From CAZZKF01 sp964654995 (GTDB lineage: Bacteria; Pseudomonadota; Alphaproteobacteria; CAZZKF01), in assembly GCA_964654995.1 (NCBI GenBank), contig CAZZKF010000042.1, positions 1 through 21,179 of the forward strand: a stretch of 21,179 nt of DNA, written 5' to 3'. Made by a program: the position numbers and the translations under genes. Below the pieces are notes generated by a model. The model worked only from the letters and a program-made list of their open reading frames with translations, had not been told where the DNA came from and made no database searches. This document shows, one piece after another, positions 11,159-18,012 of this stretch. The number at the start of each line of letters is the position of its first letter. The stretch's first letter is position 1.

Positions 11159-11857
11159 TCAAAGCGGATCGGCCGGCGCGCCCGCCGTCTGTCCGATGCT
11201 CATCGCCAGCACCCGGCTGATTTCCATCAGGGACCGGGACGATTCGCTGCGCCAGACATTGAAAGCATCCTGCACCGCGGCCATGGCTTTTTGCGATGAC
11301 GGGGCCTTGTCAATGACACCTTCGGCGATCAGCCGCGCGACGACGTCTCGTGACAGGATAAAGCTGTCGACGCCCATGAAGCGCAGGAAATACGGGCCGC
11401 TGTTGCCGCCAAGCCGGGCGCCGCGTTTCTTGAGCAGGGCCAAGAGCCCGACATAATCGCTCGCCGGCCAGCTGCCAAACGCCTTGCCGGCACAGCCATA
11501 TTCGCTTGCGAGCTCGGTGACAAAGGCGGCATTGCGTTGTACGGCCTGGATTTTGGCACCATTGCGCACGATGCGCCGGTCGGACACCAGGCGGTCGAAG
11601 TCCGCCTCGCTCAGCATCGTGCATCGCACCGGGTCGAACCCCCAGAAGGCCTCTTCGAAGCCGGGCCACATGTTCTCGACCACTTTCCAGTTGAAGCCGG
11701 CCTGAAAGATGCATCGGGTCATACAGGACAGCCAGCGATCATCGGGCAGGGCGGCCAGTTCGGAGGGCGACTTCGGTTTCTCCAAGGCCGCTTCCAGCGC
11801 CTTCTCGCCGCCTTGGCGCGCGGCCGCGATGGCATGGATTTCTTCGAAACTGCGCAT
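11159..11857 (-). CDS. DNA-3-methyladenine glycosylase I-like protein
   Basis: The 232-residue protein resembles the Tag family, helix-hairpin-helix glycosylases that remove 3-methyladenine from DNA. Matching parts include FQAGFNWKVV (Tag QAGLSW), GFDP, the LSEADFDRLVSDRRIVRNGAKIQA-type segment (about 82-105) and the LLKKRGARLGG region (about 141-151). Two Tag hallmarks are absent. Tag Glu38 aligns with Cys49, and there are no N-terminal Cys/His or C-terminal HxxxC zinc ligands. The Trp46 equivalent is kept (Trp57). The start at 11857 has GGAG eight bases upstream. An ATG at 11863 overlaps the tetR stop but sits too close to that site. It is the second gene of a tetR operon, so the TetR protein probably controls it. 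Substrate uncertain. Confidence 0.75.
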   Translation of the reverse strand: MRSFEEIHAIAAARQGGEKALEAALEKPKSPSELAALPDDRWLSCMTRCIFQAGFNWKVVENMWPGFEEAFWGFDPVRCTMLSEADFDRLVSDRRIVRNGAKIQAVQRNAAFVTELASEYGCAGKAFGSWPASDYVGLLALLKKRGARLGGNSGPYFLRFMGVDSFILSRDVVARLIAEGVIDKAPSSQKAMAAVQDAFNVWRSESSRSLMEISRVLAMSIGQTAGAPADPL

Positions 11858-11859
11858 AA

Positions 11860-12456
11860 TCATGTCTCCGCCAGCAGGTTGAGCCCCCGCAAGGCGGTTC
11901 GCGCGACCTGCCACAGGTCGTGCTCGTCGCGCACGACTTTGGACAGAACGTTCAAACCGATGAACAGGCTTTGAAGCGTCAGCGCCAGGCCATGCGCATC
12001 CACTTCACGATCGATCTCGCCCTTGGCGATGCCCCAGCCGAGGATCGTTTCGATGCGCGCCACCCGCTCGCCCACCGCCCGCTTGAGCTTTTCGCCCAGT
12101 TCGTCATTGCGGCTGCCCAGCTCGGCAACACAGTTGACCGCCAGGCATCCGCGCGCTTCCGGGTCGGCCGACCGCCATGCGCAGACCGCACGAAAGATGT
12201 CGGTGAACAGCGCCTTGACCGACATGTCCGGCGTCGCTTCCATCAACGCCCGATCCGGCGCCTGGCTGAGATAAAGCCTCAGCACTTCGTCGAACAGGGC
12301 CTCGCGGCTTTTGAAGGCGTTATAAAAGCTCGAGCGCGTGATGCCGAGTTTTTCCGACAGGGCCTTGACGGAACTGGCCACATAGCCGGTGCGCCAGATC
12401 TCGTTCATGGCCAGCTCCAGTGCTTTCTCGCGGCTGAACTTGGAGGGGCGTGGCAT
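11860..12456 (-). CDS. TetR-family transcriptional regulator
   Basis: The 198-residue protein has a TetR N-terminal DNA-binding domain (about 8-57): FSREKALELAMNEIW, then SVKALSEKLGITRSSFYNAF, ending KSREALFDEVL. The all-helical C-terminal part (about 70-198) should bind an unknown ligand; it contains the RGCLAVNC segment common in TetR_C-type regulators. GAGGAAG about 8 bases upstream supports the ATG at 12456. Its promoter overlaps a perfect inverted repeat, so it probably represses itself and perhaps the divergent DUF1330 gene. It is followed within two bases by the glycosylase-like gene. Confidence 0.92.
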   Translation of the reverse strand: MPRPSKFSREKALELAMNEIWRTGYVASSVKALSEKLGITRSSFYNAFKSREALFDEVLRLYLSQAPDRALMEATPDMSVKALFTDIFRAVCAWRSADPEARGCLAVNCVAELGSRNDELGEKLKRAVGERVARIETILGWGIAKGEIDREVDAHGLALTLQSLFIGLNVLSKVVRDEHDLWQVARTALRGLNLLAET

Positions 12457-12489
12457 GGCGGGGCTTCCTCACGAAATCGCCTGCAGAAT

Positions 12490-12518
12490 TTTATACACCT
12501 CTGGACAAAACATGTCGA
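12490..12518 (-). promoter_or_regulatory. Promoter of the tetR operon
   Basis: On the minus strand TCGACA (plus-strand 12513-12518) and TATAAA (plus-strand 12490-12495) are exactly 17 bases apart, each matching the sigma-70 consensus at five of six positions. The -10 box lies about 34 bases before the tetR start codon. The palindrome at 12505-12529 covers the -35 box and part of the spacer. Confidence 0.65.
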
Positions 12519-12529
12519 ATATGTTTTGT
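12505..12529. promoter_or_regulatory. Palindromic operator, probably for the adjacent TetR
   Basis: ACAAAACAT (12505-12513) and ATGTTTTGT (12521-12529) are perfect inverted repeats with a 7-base spacer. The site sits in the AT-rich divergent region between tetR and the DUF1330 gene and overlaps the tetR -35 box. The size and symmetry fit a TetR dimer site. That the neighbouring TetR is the binder is inference. A CATAAC direct repeat (12531 and 12541) follows on the right. Confidence 0.65.
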
Positions 12530-12576
12530 ACATAACTGAACATAACCATTGTCATCACATCAGGACAGGAAATTTC

Positions 12577-12867
12577 ATGGCCGCATTTTTTGTTGCGACA
12601 TCGCGGATCAAGGATCCGCAGAAATTTGCCGACTACGGTTCCAAAGCCGGCGCCAGCATCGCGCCGTTCAGTGGCGAACTGGTGATCCGGGGCAAGAGCG
12701 TCGACACGCTTGCCGGCGGCAGCGACCATCAGGTTGTCGGTGTCGTGCGCTTTCCCGACATGGCGGCGCTCAGGGCCTGGTATCGCTCCCCGGACTATCA
12801 GGCGCTGATCCCGCTTCGCGATGAGGCTGCGGAAATGACGCTGGTGATCTATGAAGAGCCGGACTGA
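12577..12867 (+). CDS. DUF1330 family protein
   Basis: This 96-residue protein, beginning MAAFFVATSRIKDPQKFADYG, matches the DUF1330 pattern: YxxY-like opening, a central RGKSVDTLAGG, then VVGVVRFPDMAALRAWYRSPDYQALIPLR. The family has a dimeric alpha/beta-barrel (ABM-like) fold and no settled function. The frame runs open far upstream, across the tetR region. The ATG at 12577 is chosen because homology starts there and AGGA precedes it by six bases. It is divergent from tetR across the palindromic operator and so is likely under TetR control. It could bind or modify a small molecule that TetR also senses, but this is speculation. Confidence 0.85.
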   Translation: MAAFFVATSRIKDPQKFADYGSKAGASIAPFSGELVIRGKSVDTLAGGSDHQVVGVVRFPDMAALRAWYRSPDYQALIPLRDEAAEMTLVIYEEPD

Positions 12868-13031
12868 CGAAAAGCGGCGGAGCGCTTAGCCTCCGGAGCC
12901 TGCCGCGAGCCCGTGCCATCCCGCCACGATCCCGCGGTACCCGCCGCCGCCGGTGCAGACACAGGCCGGCCACGGCACCTGACCGGACGTGTGGGTGGCG
13001 CCGGCCGGCCGAGCACCCATGCACACCGCTC

Positions 13032-13060
13032 TTGAACCCACCCACGAAGCGGCGGATGAT
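13032..13060 (+). promoter_or_regulatory. Candidate promoter for the MBL-fold gene
   Basis: TTGAAC at 13032-13037 and GATGAT at 13055-13060 are 17 bases apart, 36 bases before the ATG at 13096. Each matches four of six consensus bases. The remaining 228-base intergenic region (12868-13095) is GC-rich and shows nothing else I can support. Confidence 0.3.
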
Positions 13061-13095
13061 GGAGGTGTGCGCAGGCGAGCACGGGGGGAAACATC

Positions 13096-13959
13096 ATGAC
13101 ACTGCAACTTTACAAGGCCGGGTCGGCGGCGCTGATGCTGGCGGCCCTGGTCACGGGCCTGTTTCCGGGGCCTGTCGCGCGGGCCCAGGATGTGCCGCAA
13201 CGCTCCATCGTCCATGTTGCGGGCGATCTCTATCGCTTTCAGAACAACGCCCATTATTCGGTGTTTCTGGTCACGCCCGATGGGGTGATCCTCGCCGACC
13301 CGATCAATCGCGAGGTGGCGACGTGGATCAAGGGCGAGATCAAGAAACGCTTTGATGTGCCTGTAAAATATGTATTTTACAGCCACAGTCACCCGGATCA
13401 CATCAGTGGCGGCGAGGTCTTTGCCGATTCTGCCACCTTCGTGGCGCAGGAAAATGCGAAGGCCAAGATCGCCGCCGGCGATTACACGCCGGTGCCCACC
13501 GAAACGTTCAAGACTCGCAAGATCATTTCGCTGGGCGGCAAGCGGGTCGAGCTGATCTGGCCCGGGCGCAGCCATTCCGACAATCTGATCGTCGCCTTGT
13601 TCCCGGACGAGCGGGCGCTGTTCGTGGTCGATGCCATCTCGGTCAGGCGGCTGCCGTACCGGGATTTCCCGGACGCCTATTTTCCCGATTTCATCGACTC
13701 ATTGAAGGCGATCGAGGCGCTCGATTTCGACATTCTGGTGACCGGGCACGGGCCGATGGGCGTCAGACAGGACGCCGTCGATCACCGCCTCTATCTGGAA
13801 GAGCTGGTGGGCGAGGTGCGAAAGGCGCTGGCCGGCGGCCTGTCGGTGGAAGAGGCTCAGGCGCGGATCACCCTCGAGAACTACAGGGACTGGGCCCAGT
13901 ATGATGCCTGGCGGGCGCTCAATGTCGCCGGCCTCTACCGCATTCTGGGCGGCCAATAG
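13096..13959 (+). CDS. Exported metallo-beta-lactamase-fold hydrolase
   Basis: The 287-residue protein starts with a signal peptide (hydrophobic run about 9-24, ARA before Gln31), so it probably acts in the periplasm. The zinc motifs of the superfamily are complete: SHSHPDH (His97, His99, Asp101, His102), His160 in GRSHSDN, Asp179 in FVVDAIS, and His218 in TGHGPMG. This predicts a two-metal hydrolase, but the superfamily covers lactamases, thioesterases, lactonases and others, and nothing here fixes the substrate. GGGGGGAA five bases upstream supports the start. It is convergent with the DUF302 gene, with a hairpin between them. Confidence 0.88.
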   Translation: MTLQLYKAGSAALMLAALVTGLFPGPVARAQDVPQRSIVHVAGDLYRFQNNAHYSVFLVTPDGVILADPINREVATWIKGEIKKRFDVPVKYVFYSHSHPDHISGGEVFADSATFVAQENAKAKIAAGDYTPVPTETFKTRKIISLGGKRVELIWPGRSHSDNLIVALFPDERALFVVDAISVRRLPYRDFPDAYFPDFIDSLKAIEALDFDILVTGHGPMGVRQDAVDHRLYLEELVGEVRKALAGGLSVEEAQARITLENYRDWAQYDAWRALNVAGLYRILGGQ

Positions 13960-13962
13960 CCG

Positions 13963-13980
13963 AGCGGGCGTTTGCCCGTT
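13963..13980. terminator. Possible bidirectional terminator
   Basis: AGCGGGC (13963-13969) pairs with GCCCGTT (13974-13980) around a GTTT tetraloop, with one G-U pair. It lies between the convergent MBL-fold and DUF302 genes and just overlaps the DUF302 stop codon. T tracts are short on both strands, so the call is moderate. Confidence 0.45.
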
Positions 13981-14365
13981 AAAGCGCCTCGATCACCGAC
14001 TTGAGCTTGCCCTGAACGGTCCCGGCGATCTCGGCCAGTTGCGGGTTGTCGATCGCCTGCATCGAGGCGACGGGATCGACCGCCGAGACCTCGATGCGGC
14101 CGTCATCGAGCTGCTGCACGATCACATTGCACGGCAGCATGGTGCCGATCTTGTCTTCGGCCTGAAGCGCCCGATAGGCGAACTGCGGGTTGCACGCCCC
14201 CAAAATCCTGTAGGGCCGGAACTCGACATCCAGCTTCTTGCGCAGGGTCTCCTTGACGTCGATTTCGGTGAGGATACCGAAGCCTTGCGTCATCAGGGCC
14301 TCGGTGACGCGGGAAATCACGGCGTCGAAATCGCCATCCACGGTTTTCGAGAAATGATAGGACAT
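13979..14365 (-). CDS. DUF302 family protein
   Basis: The 128-residue protein begins MSYHFSKTVDGDFDAVISRV. It shows the DUF302 pattern: EALMTQGFGILTEIDVKETL, the FRPYRILGACNPQFAYRAL core, and IGTMLPCNVIVQQLDDG, then VSAVDPVASMQ. Two cysteines (in GACNP and LPCNV) are typical of the family. It has no signal peptide or membrane segment, so it is probably cytoplasmic. The biochemical role of the family is not established. AAGGAGA six bases upstream gives a strong ribosome binding site. It lies downstream of the DUF885 gene on the same strand, with a GC-rich hairpin in the 97-base gap. Confidence 0.88.
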   Translation of the reverse strand: MSYHFSKTVDGDFDAVISRVTEALMTQGFGILTEIDVKETLRKKLDVEFRPYRILGACNPQFAYRALQAEDKIGTMLPCNVIVQQLDDGRIEVSAVDPVASMQAIDNPQLAEIAGTVQGKLKSVIEAL

Positions 14366-14411
14366 CGCTCTCTCCTTCTTTTTTCAGCCGTCGGGTGGGT
14401 GGCCGCCGGCC

Positions 14412-14440
14412 GGGCCGGGGGCTGGCCCTCGACCCGGCCC
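14412..14440 (-). terminator. GC-rich hairpin after the DUF885 gene
   Basis: GGGCCGGG (14412-14419) and CCCGGCCC (14433-14440) are exact inverted repeats with a 13-base loop, 22 bases past the DUF885 stop codon and ahead of DUF302. No T tract follows on the minus strand. It may stop transcription or stabilise the upstream message. Confidence 0.35.
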
Positions 14441-14462
14441 TGGCACGACCGGACTCGCCCCT

Positions 14463-16223
14463 CTATTTAGTGCCAAGCTGGGCCGGCACAAAGGTCTCCA
14501 GGACCGCCTTGCGCAACAGCTCGGGCGGCAGCAGACCCTGGTGCAGGATGAAATCATGAAACGCCTGCTGGTCGAACCGGCCCTGCAGCTTCAGCTCGGT
14601 CTCGGCCCGCAAGGCGCGCAACAGATTGAAACCGTAGTAATAGGCCGTCGCCTGGCCGGGGATGCGGTAGGTGTAACGCTCGACCTCGTTCTGGGCGTCG
14701 GATTCGCCAAGCACCACCTCTTCCATCAGCAGCCGCTTGGCCTCGTCGGCGGAAATCAGGCCGAGGTTGAGCATCGGATCGAGAAAGATGCGCGCCGCGC
14801 GCAGCATCCGGTCCTGGAGCGAGACCAGCTGCCCGTCGAGCGGCATGTACGGCTTGACGAGTGATTCCGCGTACAGCGCCCAGCCCTCGACATTGGCGCT
14901 GTTGAAGGCATAGACCACCCGGGCGATGGAGACGCCCTCGGCCATCATGACGCTGAACTGAAGCTCGTGACCGGGGCGCGCCTCATGGGCGGTGAGCGTC
15001 CAGGTCTCGGCCTTGACGGCGGAATCGTTGAACTTCCAGCTTCCGTCCGGATTTTTCTCCAGGAGCGGGACCTGAAACTCCGGATATTCACCGGTGTTGC
15101 CGATGAGGCGCGGGACCTTGACGCTGGCCGCCGGCTGGGCCGCCGATTCGGCCGCCGTCTTCATGGTAATCGCGATTCTGCGGTCCGGAATCGTCACCAG
15201 CCTGTGCTGGCGGATGATCTTTTCGATGTCGTTGAGCCGCGTCTTGTAGAAATCGAGGATCGTATCACCGGTCAGCGTGTCCTTCTTGAGTTCGCGAAGG
15301 ACGTCGCGGTAGTCGGTGACCTTGAAGCCCTTTTCGCGGGCGACCAGCGGGGCCAGCGTCATCATCTCGTCGCGAATGGCGACGAAGGCGGCGGTGCCCA
15401 GCCGGATCAGGTTTTCCGGGGTGTCCTCGACACCCCAGTTCCGCAAGCCGTTTTCGTACAGCTCGCGCGGCAGCCGGGCCTGCGTCCGGGCCCGCGGCAG
15501 CACCACTTCACGCACCCAGGCGGCATAGTCGTTGAGCTGCTTCTCCAGCGTCTCAAAGGGCGTCTGCCAGCCCTCGAGCCCGCTCGCCGCCAGCAGTTTC
15601 CTGGCCCCGGCAATGAAGGTCGGCAGGCGCTCCAGATCCTGCTCCACTTCGGCCCGATAGGGACCGATCAGCTTCTTGTTGTTCATGCGCTCAAGCGTGC
15701 GCGCCCTGGCCAGCTCGGTGAGCGGCTCGTAGCCCGGCTCGAGCCCGGCATAGCGGCGCAGACGGGTGATGATCGCCGGCCGGCGTTCCTTGGCGATCTG
15801 CGGGTCGAGCAGCCCCTGGACGCTGAAAAAGATGGTCTGGCCGATGTTGAAATAGGGAATCAGATACTTTTCTTCGAGCCGGACGCTGCGAATGGTGTCG
15901 TGCCCGGCCTTGATCAGAATCTCGAGATCCTGGCGGACCCGCGGATCTTTCTCTGCCTCAAGCGTCTTTTGGAGGCGCGCGATCGCCGCTTCGGTGGCGG
16001 CGATCAGCCGCGCGTTGACCCTGGGCCTTAGGTCGAGAATGTTCTCGTCGATTCCCTCGACCCCGAGGCTGGCGGCCGATTCCGGGAAGAATTCCCCGGT
16101 GACCTTGAGCAATTCCTGGGTGTAGGCGTTGGAGCGGGCGACCCAGTCCGGCTCGGCCGCACGCGCAGGCACGCCGGCCAGGACGGCCAAAGCCGTCACA
16201 AGCAACCAGATTTTCCTGAACAT
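14463..16223 (-). CDS. Exported DUF885 zinc-peptidase-like protein
   Basis: The 586-residue protein belongs to DUF885, a family related to zinc carboxypeptidases. The metal site is visible as HEARPGH (His413, Glu414, His419), the HExxPGH form typical of the family, with the third ligand in VEGWALYAE (Glu446). Another family segment, RIPGQATAYYYG, lies near the C-terminus. The first 22 or so residues (MFRKIW, a hydrophobic stretch, ARA) form a signal peptide, placing it in the periplasm or outer envelope. AAGGA nine bases upstream of the ATG fits a ribosome binding site. It probably hydrolyses peptides, but the substrate is unknown. It is divergent from the TPR gene, with 190 bases between them. 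Confidence 0.88.
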   Translation of the reverse strand: MFRKIWLLVTALAVLAGVPARAAEPDWVARSNAYTQELLKVTGEFFPESAASLGVEGIDENILDLRPRVNARLIAATEAAIARLQKTLEAEKDPRVRQDLEILIKAGHDTIRSVRLEEKYLIPYFNIGQTIFFSVQGLLDPQIAKERRPAIITRLRRYAGLEPGYEPLTELARARTLERMNNKKLIGPYRAEVEQDLERLPTFIAGARKLLAASGLEGWQTPFETLEKQLNDYAAWVREVVLPRARTQARLPRELYENGLRNWGVEDTPENLIRLGTAAFVAIRDEMMTLAPLVAREKGFKVTDYRDVLRELKKDTLTGDTILDFYKTRLNDIEKIIRQHRLVTIPDRRIAITMKTAAESAAQPAASVKVPRLIGNTGEYPEFQVPLLEKNPDGSWKFNDSAVKAETWTLTAHEARPGHELQFSVMMAEGVSIARVVYAFNSANVEGWALYAESLVKPYMPLDGQLVSLQDRMLRAARIFLDPMLNLGLISADEAKRLLMEEVVLGESDAQNEVERYTYRIPGQATAYYYGFNLLRALRAETELKLQGRFDQQAFHDFILHQGLLPPELLRKAVLETFVPAQLGTK

Positions 16224-16413
16224 GGTGGATTTATCCTTTTGTGGGTTCCGGAAGTTGCGGCCCCTTGCCCGGCACGTTAGCGGACACGGCCATTGAAGAA
16301 AAGCCTTTCATGTGTCCCCGACCGGCTGCCGGTCGATCGCCCGGTTTTCACCGATCGTTAAGCATGACTCCCTAGCTTGGGCGGTATCTCTGACGCCCGA
16401 GGACCTGCGATCC

Positions 16414-18012
16414 ATGGCCCGCGCCCAGCCCCGCCCAATCGCCGATGTTCCGGCCGCCGCCGTCAAGGACCTGGTGCGCCAGGGCCGGCGGCTGATCGCC
16501 AGGGGCCGGCTTCACGAAGCGATAGACGTCTTTGAGCGGGCTCATGCATTCAGCCCCGGCGATCCGGACGTCTTGTTCGGCCTGGCGCAGATCGCCGACC
16601 GGCTGGGCGAGCCGGACAAGGCCGCCGGCCTTTATGGCGCGGTGCTGATGGCCCGGGCGGATGCGGTGGAGGCGGCCAACAACTTGGGCAACATCCAGAC
16701 CAGGCTGGGCCAGTATGACGCCGCCATCGAGACCTTTCGTGCGGCCATCGAGCGCGCCCCCGAAACCCCGGAACTGTGGCTCAATCTCGGGCGCGCCGTG
16801 GCCGCCACCGGCGATTTCGAAAACGCCCGGACCTTTTACGAGCAGGCGCTGGCCCTCAGGCCGCGCTATGGCGAGGCTTATGCCAATCTCGCCGAACTGG
16901 CCTGCGGCGAAGGCCGGCTCGACGACGCGCTCCCCCATTACCGCCGCGCCATCCGGCTGCTGCCGCGCGACGGGCAATTGCGGCTCAATCATGCGCTCAC
17001 GCTTCTTACGCTCGGCGACCTGGAGGCCGGCTGGGCGGAATACGAGCACCGCAATGCCAAGGGGCTGGCGCGCGCGATTACCTATCGCAATCGCATCCGC
17101 CGCTGGACCGGCGAGGATTTGACCGGCAAGACGCTGCTGGTCTGTGCCGAACAGGGGCTGGGCGACCAGATCTTGTTCGCAAGCTGCCTGCCGGACGTGA
17201 TCGAGCCGGCCGGCGAGGTGGTGATCGAATGCGAGGAACGCCTGGTGCCGCTGTTCGCCCGCTCGTTCCCGACGGCCCATGTGCACCCCTATAATGCGGT
17301 CAAGCTGGAAGGGCGCTGGGTCTTTGAATATCAGTGGCTTGAGGGGCGTTATTCACCTGATTTTCAAATTCCGATGGGCAGCCTTCCGGGGCTGCTGCGC
17401 CGCTCTCTTGCCGACTTTCCGGATCGCCGCAGCTATCTGCAGGCGGACGAGCAGCAGGTTGCTGGCTGGCAGGCGCGCCTCGCTGAGCTGGGGCCGGGGC
17501 CGAAGGTCGGGATCTGCTGGCGCAGCGGCCTGCTGACACCTGAGCGGCGCAAGGAATATCTGGCGCTCACCGACTGGGCGCCGATCCTGCGTCTGCCCGG
17601 TGTCCACTTCGTCAATCTGCAATATGACGAATGCACGGGCGAGCTGGCCGAGGCCGAGACGGCGCTGGGTGTCCGGATTCACGATTTTCCCGCGCTCGAC
17701 CAGAAAAACGATCTCGATGGTGTGGCGGCCTTGATCGCGGCGCTTGACGCGGTGATCTCGGCGCCGACCACGGTGTCCAACATCTCCGGCGCGCTCGGCG
17801 TGCCCACTTTGCGGCTGATGCGCGAGCGCGGCTTTACGACGCTCGGCACGGACGGCGAGCCGTTCCAGCCGGCGGTGATCCCGGTTTTTCCCGAAAGGCC
17901 GGGGGACTGGGATGCAGTTCTGAGCGCTGCAACGCAAGAACTGCGTCACCTCAACGCAAGAACTGCGTCACCTCAAGGAACAGAAAGAAAGTACGATAGG
18001 TTGGAGCTTTGA
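16414..18012 (+). CDS. TPR protein with glycosyltransferase-like C-terminal half
   Basis: Residues about 15-215 of this 532-residue protein are tandem TPR units, such as YDAAIETFRAAIERAPETPE and NARTFYEQALALRPRYGEAY. The C-terminal half resembles family 9 (heptosyltransferase-like) glycosyltransferases: LLVCAEQGLGDQILFASCLP, KVGICWRSG, and DAVISAPTTVSNISGALGVP. Proteins of this type often act in glycan or flagellin decoration; this is inference. The frame is open from 16312. The ATG at 16414 is chosen for GAGGA upstream and a family-like start. A 22-base tandem duplication (17931-17974) changes the frame of the last residues, and the stop overlaps the next ATG by one base. Confidence 0.85.
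   Translation: MARAQPRPIADVPAAAVKDLVRQGRRLIARGRLHEAIDVFERAHAFSPGDPDVLFGLAQIADRLGEPDKAAGLYGAVLMARADAVEAANNLGNIQTRLGQYDAAIETFRAAIERAPETPELWLNLGRAVAATGDFENARTFYEQALALRPRYGEAYANLAELACGEGRLDDALPHYRRAIRLLPRDGQLRLNHALTLLTLGDLEAGWAEYEHRNAKGLARAITYRNRIRRWTGEDLTGKTLLVCAEQGLGDQILFASCLPDVIEPAGEVVIECEERLVPLFARSFPTAHVHPYNAVKLEGRWVFEYQWLEGRYSPDFQIPMGSLPGLLRRSLADFPDRRSYLQADEQQVAGWQARLAELGPGPKVGICWRSGLLTPERRKEYLALTDWAPILRLPGVHFVNLQYDECTGELAEAETALGVRIHDFPALDQKNDLDGVAALIAALDAVISAPTTVSNISGALGVPTLRLMRERGFTTLGTDGEPFQPAVIPVFPERPGDWDAVLSAATQELRHLNARTASPQGTERKYDRLEL
17931..17974 (+). repeat. 22-base tandem duplication, two exact copies
   Basis: The units at 17931-17952 and 17953-17974 are identical; each begins AACGCAAGAACTG and ends CACCTC. 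The unit length is not a multiple of three, so the second copy shifts the reading frame at the C-terminus of the TPR protein. It may be a recent slippage event or an assembly error; a gap lies about 650 bases away. Confidence 0.9.

Noticed and set aside
12868..13095. A possible small gene or RNA in the 228-base gap after DUF1330
   Set aside because: No family-like reading frame and no strong hairpin with a promoter; apart from a weak promoter it shows nothing I can support.
14967..16031. A 354-codon plus-strand frame inside the DUF885 gene
   Set aside because: Antisense shadow; DUF885 on the minus strand has the metal motif and signal peptide.
16320..16334. Short inverted repeat GACCGG-CTG-CCGGTC upstream of the TPR gene
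   Set aside because: A 6-base GC stem is expected by chance in this composition and has no T tract or promoter overlap.
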